64,000 bases of DNA from Anaerolineae bacterium. Its GTDB lineage: Bacteria > Chloroflexota > Anaerolineae > Aggregatilineales > Aggregatilineaceae. The notes below the pieces were generated by a model. That model did no database searches, was not told the origin of the DNA, and saw nothing but the letters and a program-made list of their open reading frames with translations. The stretch is taken from assembly GCA_016930015.1 (NCBI GenBank), contig JAFGHR010000038.1:1-64000 (forward strand), read 5' to 3'. This document shows, piece by piece, positions 1-9,040 of the stretch. The translations under genes were made by a program, and so were the position numbers. Numbering within the stretch: position 1 is the stretch's first letter; each line of letters begins with the position of its first letter.

Positions 1-45
1 GGCTTTGATTTCTTGTTCGGTGAGGGTAAAGGTTCGTTTTGCCAT
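1..45 (-). CDS. Transposase-like protein, N-terminal 15 codons only (IS630 type suspected)
   Basis: A leftward reading frame begins with ATG at 45 and runs off the left edge, encoding MAKRTFTLTEQEIKA. A purine-rich GAGGG lies just upstream on the minus strand. The short N-terminus resembles the opening of IS630-type transposases or their helix-turn-helix halves. The context supports a mobile element, because the neighbouring glycosyltransferase fragment on the plus strand starts abruptly at about 86. Only the start is visible, so the family is a guess. The insertion boundary must lie between 46 and about 86; no second inverted repeat can be seen because the other end is outside the window. 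Confidence 0.45.
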   Translation of the reverse strand, partial: MAKRTFTLTEQEIKA

Positions 46-85
46 ACCCTCTAATTATGCGAGTTTCTTTTGATTTGTCCATAAG

Positions 86-421
86 GTGCTGGCTCACCAC
101 GTTCACCGCCGCGAGTATGCCGCCCTGCGCCGCCAACTGCACAACTACGGGATCAGCTTCACGGCTTACTTGATGAAATGCCTGATCAGTAATCCCTGGC
201 GCATCCCGCTGTTTGTCCTGAAAATGCCATACGGCATCTTCCGGCTGTTGGGGCCGAAATCGAAAACTCAACAGGGCAAAGACTCGACCTATCCAAACGA
301 ACTGACCTGGGTCGAGCGCAGAGGCTGGTTAGTCGGCCCGTTTGCCTATCTGCGCAGCCGGCGCAACCTGTCGCGGACAACCGCCAGCCAGCACCCTGAC
401 GAAGCGCTGTCACGCGTTTGA
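86..421 (+). pseudogene. C-terminal remnant of a family 2 glycosyltransferase, 5' part lost to an insertion
   Basis: The frame from about 86 to the TGA at 421 encodes 111 residues that match the C-terminus of the intact glycosyltransferase immediately downstream. Shared landmarks are HxHRRxY near its start, NYGxxFxAYLxKCL, and the ending GPxAYLRSR. The catalytic nucleotide-sugar domain is absent. Homology begins right at the first codon, next to a leftward transposase-like start at 45, so the 5' part was probably displaced by an insertion rather than never present. The fragment and the next gene look like a tandem duplication. It is unlikely to be functional. The alternative, that the remainder lies beyond the insertion to the left, cannot be excluded. 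Confidence 0.75.
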
Positions 422-456
422 AAAAATTCGTATACGGCATGGGGAGACACTCTAAG

Positions 457-1755
457 ATGGGCACGACACCACACACTGTGAACTTCGAACCTGCGCAGGT
501 GCTTGAACTGGAACTCAGCCAACCGCTTCCGGCGTTGGACGCTGTCGAAAACATGGCGGGTCACCGCTATCGCAAGGCGGTTATCCTGGTGCGGCTGCAC
601 ACCGTGCCGGTAGGGCTGCTTGACCTGGACCTGGGCGACGTTGGCCTGTCTGCTGACCAGCTCGCGGTGCTGATCTGGCATAACCTGCACCGGGAGATCA
701 ACGCTCATATGAAACACAACGCCCTGCCCGAACTCACAGCGCTCGACGCGAGCGGGATCGTCACGGATCACACGCCCAGGCATCTCGAAGAACGCCGCCG
801 CCTGTTAGCCAATGCCCCCATGGTGAGCATCGTCGTCCCGACGCATAACCGGCCCGACAGCGTCGCGCGCTGCCTGGAAACATTGGTCGCGCTGGATTAT
901 CCCAACTATGAAATCCTGGTGGTCGATAATGGGCCAAACTCCAACGCGACGGAGCTGGTCGTCAAAGAAACGTATGGCCATAACCCGCGCGTGCGGTACG
1001 TGTTTGAAAAATACGCCGGGGTGAGCTTGGCACGCAACCGGGGAATCGCGGAAGCCAGGGGCGAGATCATCGCTTACGCTGATGACGATGTGCTGGTAGA
1101 CAAACACTGGCTGAGCGCCATTGTGGCCGGGTTTAACGCCGACGACGATATCGCGTGCGTGACAGGTCTGATCATACCAGCGGAACTCGACACGCCCGCT
1201 CAGGTATGGTTTGAGCAGATCGGCGGTTTCCCCAAACGCCTGACACGGCAAATTTACGACATGGGCCAGAACAAACTGAACAGCCGGTTTTACCCCTACT
1301 CGTCGGGTGTGATCGGCGTTGGGGCCAACATGGCGTTCAAGGCGTCCGCGCTGCGCGCGGCGGGCGGTTTTCACCCCGCGCTTGGCCCCGGTACGCCAGC
1401 CGTCGGCGGAGAAGATCTCGACCTGTATTTCCGTATGCTGATGGGCGGCTGCCGGTTCCTCTACGAACCGATGGCTATCGTCCGTCACATTCACCGGCGC
1501 GATTACGAGGAACTCCGCAAGCAGATGTACAACTACGGGGTCGGCTTCTTCGCCTACCTGACCAAGTGCCTGCTGGATGATCCGCGCCGGTTGTTCAAAG
1601 TCCTGTTTTTCATCCCGCCGGGGTTGTACCAGCTTCTAAGCGCCACTTCGGTCAAGAACGCCAAAAAGCAGTCCGACTACCCGAAAGAACTCGTGCGGCT
1701 GGAGCAAAAAGGCTGGCTGTATGGCCCGATTGCCTATCTGCGCAGCCGGTGGTAG
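457..1755 (+). CDS. Family 2 (GT-A) glycosyltransferase
   Basis: A 432-residue inverting glycosyltransferase, probably cytoplasmic or membrane-associated, acting in surface polysaccharide synthesis. The catalytic GT-A domain begins near residue 122 (MVSIVVPTHNRPDSV). It carries the metal-binding DDD at 209-211 (AYADDDV) and the acceptor-side GED at 318-320. About 120 N-terminal residues precede it and are not recognised. The ATG at 457 is preferred because GGGGAGA lies 9-10 bases upstream; an in-frame TTG at 418 would add 13 residues and overlap the preceding remnant. The C-terminal 90 residues are duplicated in that remnant. The donor and acceptor sugars cannot be read from the sequence. Confidence 0.85.
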   Translation: MGTTPHTVNFEPAQVLELELSQPLPALDAVENMAGHRYRKAVILVRLHTVPVGLLDLDLGDVGLSADQLAVLIWHNLHREINAHMKHNALPELTALDASGIVTDHTPRHLEERRRLLANAPMVSIVVPTHNRPDSVARCLETLVALDYPNYEILVVDNGPNSNATELVVKETYGHNPRVRYVFEKYAGVSLARNRGIAEARGEIIAYADDDVLVDKHWLSAIVAGFNADDDIACVTGLIIPAELDTPAQVWFEQIGGFPKRLTRQIYDMGQNKLNSRFYPYSSGVIGVGANMAFKASALRAAGGFHPALGPGTPAVGGEDLDLYFRMLMGGCRFLYEPMAIVRHIHRRDYEELRKQMYNYGVGFFAYLTKCLLDDPRRLFKVLFFIPPGLYQLLSATSVKNAKKQSDYPKELVRLEQKGWLYGPIAYLRSRW

Positions 1756-1869
1756 CTCTTTCGCCGCCCGGAGCTGGTCAGACAGCGCAGCCTGCCGGGA
1801 ATGCCCACGCAAGCTCAGACCAACAGCTAACACGGGGCAGGTGATTTTGATCGCATACCCTAGCAGCAA

Positions 1870-3798
1870 ATGAGTGAATCAGTGGAAACAGCAAAGCTAA
1901 AACCACAAATACCTGTTGTGGCACGGACCAACAGGCGCCATGTAAAGATCGCGGCTGTGCCGGTACCTGTCGCGCTGCTGCTGATGCTGGTGGGTGCCGT
2001 CGTCCTGTGGACTGTGTCACTTCAAACGATTGATATCCGCCAGATAACCGACCTGGGACTGGTATCGGTTTTTACACCCGGCATGTTTGTCGCGCTGGTG
2101 TTGATAACCGTCAGCTTCGGCCTCAGCCTGCGCGAGTTAAACACGCCTGTTTTGCTGCTGCACGTGCTCTTTTTGATCTATATGCTGTACGGGGTAGCCA
2201 GTATGGTAGGCGAAGAACCGCGTTTTTCGACAACGTGGGTTCACGCCGGGTTCACTGAATACATCATGCGCACCGGCGACACCGCCGAAATGCTGGATGC
2301 ACGCTTTAGCTGGCCGGGCTTTTTTGCGCTTAGCGCCCTGATCACCGATCTGGCCGGATACGACACGGCGCTAAAATTCGCTGACTGGGCTTCGCTGTTT
2401 TTTAACGTGCTCTACCTTGGGCCGCTGCTCATGATCTTCCGGGCGCTGACACCCAACCGGCGGCGTGTATGGATGGCGGTGTGGCTGTACACCATCACCA
2501 ACTGGGTCGGGCAGGATTATTTCGCGCCCCAGGCCCTCAACTTTTTCTTTTACCTGGCGATTATTGCCGTGCTGCTGCGGTGGTTTAAAATCTACACGGA
2601 TTCACGCCAACCCATCGATCAACGCAGTTGGCTTCCCCCGGCGGCGGCTCGCTGGCTGGACCGGCGGTTTGAGCGGCTGCCGGAGCAGGCGCGCGACTTT
2701 GCCCGCGCGCTGCTGGCGCCTGTCGAACCATTAAACGCGCCCAGCGATCCGTTACAGCGCATAGGGCTGGTTATGATCATCGTTACGGTTGTGGCAGCTA
2801 TGTCATTCAGCCACCAGCTTACCCCGTTTGCGCTGCTGTTCGGCGTTACGGCGCTGGTCGTGTTCTCGCGGATTTCACTGCGCGGCCTGCCGCTGCTGAT
2901 TGTGATCATCACAATCACCTGGCTGGTGTATATGACCACGACTTACCTGGCCGGGAACCTGGAAAGTTTATTGAGCGCTATCGGATCATCCGACGCGGTG
3001 AGCGACAACTACTCCAATCGGCTTGAGTTGGTCAACCACCAATCGGTTGAACGTCTATTTGTGCTGCGCACCCGGACCTGGTTCACGCTGTCGGTGTTCG
3101 GATTGGCATTTCTGGGCACCTTACGCCGCCTGCGCAAAGGTCACCTGGACCTGACCGCTCTGCTGCTGCTTGCCTCACCATTTCCCATTTTGGGGCTGCA
3201 AAGTTACGGCGGCGAAGCCCTGCTGCGTATCTTTTTCTTCGCGCTGCCGTTCGCCGCGTTTATGGCCGCCGGGGCGATCTACACCGTCCACAAAAACCGG
3301 GTTTCAGCGTTGGAACTGCTGGCGACGGTTGGACTCAGCCTGCTGCTGCTGGGCGGTTTTTTGATCGCACGTTATGGCAACGAAAAAATGGACTACGTCA
3401 CCCACGACGAATACGCGGCTATAAACTACCTGTTCGACGTTGCCAAGCCGGGATCGGTGTTTATCAGCGCGAGTTGGAACGTGCCGCTCAGGTTCCGTGA
3501 TGTCGAGCTTTATTCGTGGCAGTTTTACCCCGATCAGCTTGAAAGTTACGAGTATGGCTCGATTGTGGATGACCTGTGGTTAGCTGCCCAGAACCCGGAC
3601 CATCCAGAAACGTATTTTATCTTCTCGCGCGGGCAGCAGGCATGGGGCGAGCTGTTCGCCGGGCTGAGTGCCGATTGGCAGGACGACCTCGAAGCCGTGA
3701 TGTTAGCGTCACCCGGCGGCGACGTTGAACTGATATTCGCCAACCGGGACGCCAGAATTTACCGCGTGACATCCACAACGAACGGAGACACCCAATGA
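1870..3798 (+). CDS. Polytopic membrane protein, GT-C glycosyltransferase-like
   Basis: A 642-residue integral membrane protein with roughly a dozen hydrophobic segments. Its N-terminus is cytoplasmic-looking, the first membrane segment lies at about residues 32-50, and a soluble C-terminal tail of about 130 residues follows the last segment. The loop with VHAGFTEYIMRTGDT and the membrane stretch NWVGQDYFAPQALNFFFYLA recall lipid-linked-sugar (GT-C) membrane glycosyltransferases found next to surface-polysaccharide genes, but no catalytic motif is certain. Its stop overlaps the start of the next gene by ATGA, so the two are translationally coupled. No good ribosome site precedes the ATG. A function in exopolysaccharide assembly is inferred from position only. 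Confidence 0.7.
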   Translation: MSESVETAKLKPQIPVVARTNRRHVKIAAVPVPVALLLMLVGAVVLWTVSLQTIDIRQITDLGLVSVFTPGMFVALVLITVSFGLSLRELNTPVLLLHVLFLIYMLYGVASMVGEEPRFSTTWVHAGFTEYIMRTGDTAEMLDARFSWPGFFALSALITDLAGYDTALKFADWASLFFNVLYLGPLLMIFRALTPNRRRVWMAVWLYTITNWVGQDYFAPQALNFFFYLAIIAVLLRWFKIYTDSRQPIDQRSWLPPAAARWLDRRFERLPEQARDFARALLAPVEPLNAPSDPLQRIGLVMIIVTVVAAMSFSHQLTPFALLFGVTALVVFSRISLRGLPLLIVIITITWLVYMTTTYLAGNLESLLSAIGSSDAVSDNYSNRLELVNHQSVERLFVLRTRTWFTLSVFGLAFLGTLRRLRKGHLDLTALLLLASPFPILGLQSYGGEALLRIFFFALPFAAFMAAGAIYTVHKNRVSALELLATVGLSLLLLGGFLIARYGNEKMDYVTHDEYAAINYLFDVAKPGSVFISASWNVPLRFRDVELYSWQFYPDQLESYEYGSIVDDLWLAAQNPDHPETYFIFSRGQQAWGELFAGLSADWQDDLEAVMLASPGGDVELIFANRDARIYRVTSTTNGDTQ

Positions 3799-5558
3799 CT
3801 CGTCTGACCTGGATATGGCCCGTGATCATCGTTGTGTCCGCATGGGTCACTGGCCTGGTTGTGTTTATGGATGCGCTGCCGCCGGTTCGCCCGGCGCTGG
3901 TGTTCTGGTTTGTGCTGGTGTGTCCGGGCATGGCCTACGTTAACCTGCTCAAACTCGATGATATCGCCAGCCAGCTCACGCTGGGGGTGGCGCTGAGTCT
4001 GGCGCTGGGCGCCATTGTCGCGGCGCTGATGGTGTATACCGAACGCTGGTCGCCGGACGCCGGGCTGGGAATCCTGATCGGCATCAGCCTGTTGGGCGTG
4101 TTGATCCGGTTGATCATGGCGATGCGCGACGGGCTGACCGGCCTCAACCGCCCGGATTCCAACGCATCAACGCGCGATTTGATCGCCAACAGCAGGCTGT
4201 CTGACTGGCTGCGATCGAACTGGGCGCTGCTGTCCAATGGCGGCTCGATTGTCGCGACGATGGCGGTTACATCCGGCCTGGGATTCGTTTACTGGTGGCT
4301 GGCAGCCCGGTTGTATCCCGCGTCGGCGGTCGGATTGGCCTCGGCGGCGATTTCGGCCATGATGCTGTTGGGCGCGATCGGGATGTTGGGGCTTGGCACA
4401 CTGATTATCGGGGAACTGCCGCGCCAACCTCACAAAGCGCGCGCGTTGATCATGACCTCGCTGATCGTGGCGAGTGCCGCCGCGCTGGGGCTGGGTATCC
4501 TGTTCGCTGCCGCCGCCCCGTTGATCTCAACCGAGCTTAAACCGCTGGCGCGTGACGCCAGCAGCATCCTGCTGTTTGCCGTGGGCGTGGCGATCACGGC
4601 TGCCGTGCTGGTGCTGGATCAAGCCTTGATCGGGCTGCTGCGCGGCGGGATTCAACTGTGGCGAAACTCGATCTTTGCTGCTGCCAAGCTCGTTTTTCTG
4701 CTTATGGCCGGGATGTGGCTGGCAAACGAACTCGGCATGACGATTTATGCAACCTGGGTGCTGGGGCATGTTATCTCACTGGGGTACATCGCGGCCATTG
4801 TCATCACCCGGCGCACCCCGCTGCGAGCATTTCGCCCGGAATTTAGACTAATTGGCGGGATGCGGAATGCCGCGCTGTCCCATCACATCCTGAATCTCAG
4901 TCTCCAGGTGCCCGCATTTACGCTGCCGATCATCGTCACGGCTCAACTATCGTCTGAAGTCAACGCCAGCTTTTACGCCGCCTGGATGATCGCCAGCTTC
5001 TCGTTTGTGATTCCCGGCGCGCTGACCACGGCCCTGTACGCGGTCGGTGCGGCCAATCCATCCTTACTGGCGCAAAAAACCCGCCTGACGTTGAAACTCT
5101 CGCTGCTGACCGGGCTGGCGCTCAGCGGCTTTTTGCTCGTGACGGCAGACTTTGCGCTCGGCTTGTTTGGCCCGGACTATGCCGACCGCGCCGCTGCCAG
5201 CCTGCGCTTGTTATCACTCGGCGTGTTCCCGTCGATTCTTAAGGTGCACTACGTGGCGATCTGCCAGGTGCGTTACCGTGTATCGGGTGCGGCGCGGTTA
5301 ATGGGCGCCGGGGCCGTGCTGGAAGTTGTTTCAGCCACGATTGGCGGCAGCCAGGGCGGGCTTTCCGGCTTGAGCCTCGCCTGGGTGATTGCGGTGTGCG
5401 TTGAAGCTGTGCTGGTCGCGCCGGTCGTGTTCAGAGCGGCCACATCCGATCGCCGGAAACACACCCAACCAAACGATACCGCCAGCACGAATATTCACAA
5501 CTCTGATTTGCCGCTGACACCGGGTGCTGCCCAGAGCGGCCTTGATCCGGTTTTGTAA
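3795..5558 (+). CDS. Polysaccharide flippase-like membrane protein (Wzx/MATE type) with an extra N-terminal membrane domain
   Basis: A 587-residue protein. Residues 1-115 form three or four hydrophobic segments unlike a flippase. From about residue 140 it has the typical Wzx/MATE pattern of about 12 membrane helices, beginning at SNGGSIVATMAVTSGLGFVY and followed by an alternating set of long helices and short loops. Such proteins move lipid-linked oligosaccharides across the cytoplasmic membrane. The start ATG overlaps the upstream TGA (ATGA), indicating coupling with the GT-C-like gene. The C-terminal 30 residues are polar and probably disordered. The N-terminal extension is unusual for Wzx proteins and may be a fused neighbour. 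Confidence 0.75.
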   Translation: MTRLTWIWPVIIVVSAWVTGLVVFMDALPPVRPALVFWFVLVCPGMAYVNLLKLDDIASQLTLGVALSLALGAIVAALMVYTERWSPDAGLGILIGISLLGVLIRLIMAMRDGLTGLNRPDSNASTRDLIANSRLSDWLRSNWALLSNGGSIVATMAVTSGLGFVYWWLAARLYPASAVGLASAAISAMMLLGAIGMLGLGTLIIGELPRQPHKARALIMTSLIVASAAALGLGILFAAAAPLISTELKPLARDASSILLFAVGVAITAAVLVLDQALIGLLRGGIQLWRNSIFAAAKLVFLLMAGMWLANELGMTIYATWVLGHVISLGYIAAIVITRRTPLRAFRPEFRLIGGMRNAALSHHILNLSLQVPAFTLPIIVTAQLSSEVNASFYAAWMIASFSFVIPGALTTALYAVGAANPSLLAQKTRLTLKLSLLTGLALSGFLLVTADFALGLFGPDYADRAAASLRLLSLGVFPSILKVHYVAICQVRYRVSGAARLMGAGAVLEVVSATIGGSQGGLSGLSLAWVIAVCVEAVLVAPVVFRAATSDRRKHTQPNDTASTNIHNSDLPLTPGAAQSGLDPVL

Positions 5559-5579
5559 AAACCGCCAGGACGGAAATTT

Positions 5580-6380
5580 ATGTTACAGACTCGTTACGCT
5601 TCAAATACCGGGCACGTCATGGCTGACCACATCGAACTGGGGGCCAGCCGCGTTATGATCCTGGCCCTGGTGGGGATCACCGCCGCCGAGAGCATCACCG
5701 TGTGGGTTGATCCCGTAGCCGGGCTGGTGCTGCACAGCGTGATGTTATCCGCCCTGCTGCTGATCGCCGCCTTTCGCTGGGAGCAGCCGGTACACCGTCC
5801 GGCGCTGGGATTGGCGCTGGTGCCGCTCATGCGCCTGCTGAGCATGGCCCCGCCGCTGGATGAGTTCGCGCGTGTGAACTGGTACGTGCTGATCGGCTTC
5901 CCGCTGGGGCTGGCGGGTATGTTGACCGTGTACGCCCTGCGGCTTACGCAGCGTGATATCGGCCTGACGCGGCGCGGGCTGCCGCTGCAACTCGTGATCG
6001 GCCTGACCGGACCATTACTCGGAATCGTGCACTATACGCTGGTCGAACCGGCAGGGCTGGCCGGTGATCTCTCGCTGGCCGACATATGGGTTCCGGCTTT
6101 GGTCGTGTTGGTGTTCAGCGGATTTGTCGAAGAATTCATTTTTCGCGGGCTGGTGCAGCCGCTTACAGCCAGCGTATCAGGCCGGTCAGCGGTGATCTAT
6201 ACCGCTGTGCTGTACGCCGTGATGCACCTGGGACACAAAAACGTGCTCATGATCGTTTTCGCCGGGGGAGTCGGGCTGTTCTTCGGGTGGATCGTTCACC
6301 GCACCAACAGCCTGATCGGTGTGGCGCTGGCTCACGGTATGGCTGCCGTTACAGCGCTGGTAGTGTTGCCTGTGCTTTAA
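5580..6380 (+). CDS. CPBP-family intramembrane glutamic protease (CAAX/Abi type)
   Basis: A 266-residue membrane protein with about eight hydrophobic segments. The family motifs are visible in order: EEFIFR (EExxxR) near residue 182, a histidine in AVMHLGH near residue 220, and a further histidine in GVALAHGMAA close to the C-terminus. These form the membrane-embedded glutamic protease site of the CPBP family, which includes CAAX prenyl endopeptidases and bacteriocin-immunity-like proteins. The substrate is unknown. The gene starts 21 bases after the flippase stop, behind a weak AGGACGG, and probably belongs to the polysaccharide transcription unit. An alternative ATG at 5619 would remove 13 residues. 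Confidence 0.85.
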   Translation: MLQTRYASNTGHVMADHIELGASRVMILALVGITAAESITVWVDPVAGLVLHSVMLSALLLIAAFRWEQPVHRPALGLALVPLMRLLSMAPPLDEFARVNWYVLIGFPLGLAGMLTVYALRLTQRDIGLTRRGLPLQLVIGLTGPLLGIVHYTLVEPAGLAGDLSLADIWVPALVVLVFSGFVEEFIFRGLVQPLTASVSGRSAVIYTAVLYAVMHLGHKNVLMIVFAGGVGLFFGWIVHRTNSLIGVALAHGMAAVTALVVLPVL

Positions 6381-6395
6381 ATCCAACAATCGCCG

Positions 6396-6632
6396 CTACA
6401 GCAGCTCGGACACCTTGACAGCAGCGATCAGGATAAACACTATCAACAGGGGAACAACGCCGACGTGCAGCACGCGCCGGAACACAACCGCCGGTCGTCC
6501 GCCTGCGGCAGCGGCCATTTCGCGCTGAACCAGCAGCACGATCAGCGTCACGACGGCGATAACGCCCAACGAACCGGCGATCGCCGCATCATTCACAGCC
6601 GAAACAGTTGTTGAATTTACCAATGTGTCCAC
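6396..6632 (-). CDS. Small two-helix membrane protein of unknown function
   Basis: A 78-residue protein with two clear hydrophobic segments (about residues 20-37 and 52-76) and a short polar, Arg-containing loop between them. It starts with GTG, with GAGG about 10 bases upstream on the minus strand. It converges with the CPBP protease gene, leaving only 15 bases between stops. No family was recognised. The helix pair and the ribosome site support a genuine gene. Confidence 0.6.
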   Translation of the reverse strand: MDTLVNSTTVSAVNDAAIAGSLGVIAVVTLIVLLVQREMAAAAGGRPAVVFRRVLHVGVVPLLIVFILIAAVKVSELL

Positions 6633-6726
6633 GGTGTATTGTCCTCACAGGCCAGGCGAGCATCATTCGATCATTCCTACCGGTAGATCGTACCAGAATA
6701 CAACAGATAAATCTATTAAAAACATA

Positions 6727-6758
6727 GAAAAAGGCGGGCTGTCACCAAACAACCCGCT
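6727..6758 (-). terminator. Rho-independent terminator after the ABC transporter operon
   Basis: On the minus strand AGCGGGTTGT, a 6-base loop and ACAGCCCGCC form a stem with one G-T wobble, followed by TTTTTC. It lies 25 bases beyond the permease stop. Confidence 0.75.
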
Positions 6759-6782
6759 GATCGCTGTTCCGCAGGGTAACGT

Positions 6783-7961
6783 TTACCGCTGGCGCAGGTG
6801 CAGCCGCTGGAACAACCAGATACCTGTGCCGAAATACAATACCGACAGCAGCAGTACCGCCGAGACTTCGTACAACACGTCGCCCAACCCTTCGCCCAGC
6901 GTCATGATCTTGTTCAGGGCGACTACGGCGTGGGTCGGGGGCAGCACATCATTGATCGCGATCTTCCGTTCACCAATCGAAAACAGCACGCCGCGCGGGA
7001 TCGGAAAAATCGACCCGGAGAAAAACATCATCAAAAACAGGGGGAAGTTAGCGATCAGAAACGCCTGCTGCACGTTTTTGGAAAAACAGGCTACCAGCAG
7101 GCCCACGCCGATCACGGACAGGCTGGTCACCGATGCCACCATGATCGCGACGATCAGCGGTCCCTGGCTTTCGAATCCCAGCGCCATCGCCGTCAGAAAC
7201 GTGAATATGACGGCCATAATACCCACCAACACCTGAACCGCGCTGATCCCGCCCAGCAGGTCAAACGCGGTGATGCGGGTAAGCTGAAGCCGTCGTAAGG
7301 TCCCGGCTTCGACCTCGCGGGCGACCATGATCGCTACCGGGAACATCAGCATCACGACGGCGAAGATCAACAGGCCGGGCACATACGTTTCAAACTCCGT
7401 GCGCGTGCCTGAATCACCGAGCATTTCCTCGGTCACCTGGAACGGCGGCTCAAGGATTATGCCGCGCTGTGCGACCAACTGCTGTTGGAAGTTCGCCAGC
7501 ACTGTATGCGTCAGGACGGCAGCTACCGAATAATAGATGTTAGTCTGATCACCGACGAGTATTACCGGCGGGACCGGCTCACATCCACCCGCCAGCCCAC
7601 TCGAAAAGCCGTCCGGAATGATCACCAACACATCCCCGTCACGATCTTTTAGTTTGTCTTCTGCGCGTTCCCGATCACTCACCTGTTTGACGGACAGCAT
7701 CGCCTGCCCATCCTCATACTGAATACTCTGGTCCGCGCTCAACGCCTGGACAAGCATGTCACCGGCATTCCATACCGCACCATCAACGGTGATCCCGGTA
7801 TCGTGGTTCAGGACCAGCACATCATAGGTTGTCGAGCCGCCGCCGCAAAACAGGTAATAGAGAAATACGAATGTCGGGGCCGTGATCAACATCAGGACCA
7901 ACGACACCACATCGCGCACCTGCTCCAGCAAACTTTTGCGAAATACACTCAGGATTTTCAT
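6783..7961 (-). CDS. ABC-2 type transporter permease
   Basis: A 392-residue membrane subunit of an ABC exporter. The N-terminus has one membrane helix (about residues 18-38), then an extracytoplasmic domain of about 140 residues, then five to six helices grouped in the C-terminal half, the standard ABC-2 layout. The sequence VAREVEAGTLRRLQLTRI just before the third helix is a typical coupling-helix region of this family. The start ATG overlaps the ATPase stop by ATGA, so both subunits are co-translated. With the ATPase and a TetR regulator upstream this forms a drug- or lipid-efflux-type operon; the substrate is not identifiable. Confidence 0.9.
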   Translation of the reverse strand: MKILSVFRKSLLEQVRDVVSLVLMLITAPTFVFLYYLFCGGGSTTYDVLVLNHDTGITVDGAVWNAGDMLVQALSADQSIQYEDGQAMLSVKQVSDRERAEDKLKDRDGDVLVIIPDGFSSGLAGGCEPVPPVILVGDQTNIYYSVAAVLTHTVLANFQQQLVAQRGIILEPPFQVTEEMLGDSGTRTEFETYVPGLLIFAVVMLMFPVAIMVAREVEAGTLRRLQLTRITAFDLLGGISAVQVLVGIMAVIFTFLTAMALGFESQGPLIVAIMVASVTSLSVIGVGLLVACFSKNVQQAFLIANFPLFLMMFFSGSIFPIPRGVLFSIGERKIAINDVLPPTHAVVALNKIMTLGEGLGDVLYEVSAVLLLSVLYFGTGIWLFQRLHLRQR

Positions 7962-8971
7962 TCGCGCAGCCCCCTGCCGGTCAAGGCGATAAACACGTCT
8001 TCGAGCGTGTTTTCTCGTAAACGAACCTCACCGGTTGGCACACCAGCCGTCTTTAAGGCATTGAGGATATCGGGCAGCAGGTCAACGATCCCCCGCGCCC
8101 GGATAATCAACGTGCTGGCCGTTAGCGATACTTCCGGCGTAATGTGCCGGACAGCCGCCGCTGCACGTTCACACAACACGTCGAGCTGTTCGCCTGCCGC
8201 GTCTGAAACCAGCGTGATTTCGAGCACATCACCTTCACCGATCCGGTGTTTGAGCGCCGCCGGGGTATCTACCGTGAGCAGGTGGCCGTGATCGATGATC
8301 GCGACCCGGTCGGCGACCCGGTCGGCTTCGTCCATGTTGTGCGTGGTCAGGATCACGGTTTTTTGCCGGGCCAACGAGCGGATATAGTCGCGCACCAGCA
8401 CACGGCCCTGGGGGTCCAGCCCGGCCTCCGGCTCATCCAACACAATGATGTCAGGATCATGCACCAGCGCCATGATCAGGTTCAGCCGCCGCTGCATCCC
8501 GCCGGAAAGCGTCCTGGCGAGCTTGTGCCGTTTTTCCGCCAGCCCCATGTCCGCCAGCAGTCGATCGGCGCGCTGGCAGGCGGTTTTGCGCGGCACGCCG
8601 TACATTTCGCCGATAAAAACGAGCTGCTCCCGGCAGGTCAGTTCGCCCCACAGCACGATATCCTGGGGACAAACGCCAACACGCGGGCTGAGGTCCGGAT
8701 CGCCGTCGTGTACAGGCTGGCCGTGAATAGTCACCAGGCCCGCATCGGCTTTGAGCAGACCGCACATCATGTTGATGGATGTCGTCTTCCCGGCGCCGTT
8801 CGGTCCTAAAAACCCAAAAATCTCGCCTTCATAAACGTCGAGCGTCAGGTCATCGACCGCCACAACATCACCAAACCGCTTGGTGACCTGTTCCATACGG
8901 AGCACGCTGTGCCCACCTTCGGCAGCATGCGTGGTCTGCGGAAATATCGCTGGATCAACTTCCCGGTCCAT
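7958..8971 (-). CDS. ABC transporter ATP-binding protein
   Basis: A 337-residue nucleotide-binding subunit. Visible motifs are Walker A GPNGAGKTT, the Q-loop region VCPQDIVLW, the signature LSGGMQRR, Walker B IIVLDEPEAGLDP and the switch histidine in ILTTHNMDEADR. The C-terminal 90 residues, ending in LEDVFIALTGRGL, match the extension of DrrA/CcmA-like exporters that binds the permease. GGGAGGATG upstream of the ATG acts as ribosome site. It is the middle gene of the tetR-ATPase-permease unit, 69 bases after the regulator. Confidence 0.95.
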   Translation of the reverse strand: MDREVDPAIFPQTTHAAEGGHSVLRMEQVTKRFGDVVAVDDLTLDVYEGEIFGFLGPNGAGKTTSINMMCGLLKADAGLVTIHGQPVHDGDPDLSPRVGVCPQDIVLWGELTCREQLVFIGEMYGVPRKTACQRADRLLADMGLAEKRHKLARTLSGGMQRRLNLIMALVHDPDIIVLDEPEAGLDPQGRVLVRDYIRSLARQKTVILTTHNMDEADRVADRVAIIDHGHLLTVDTPAALKHRIGEGDVLEITLVSDAAGEQLDVLCERAAAAVRHITPEVSLTASTLIIRARGIVDLLPDILNALKTAGVPTGEVRLRENTLEDVFIALTGRGLRE

Positions 8972-9040
8972 AAAACATCCTCCCGCCCGGTGTAATCACC
9001 CGGCGATACGCTGTTCCCCGTGCCACCAATCACACGGGTG

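Noticed and set aside
346..783. Leftward open frame of 145 codons over the glycosyltransferase region
   Set aside because: It is a shadow on the opposite strand of the glycosyltransferase genes, without ribosome site or recognisable protein pattern.
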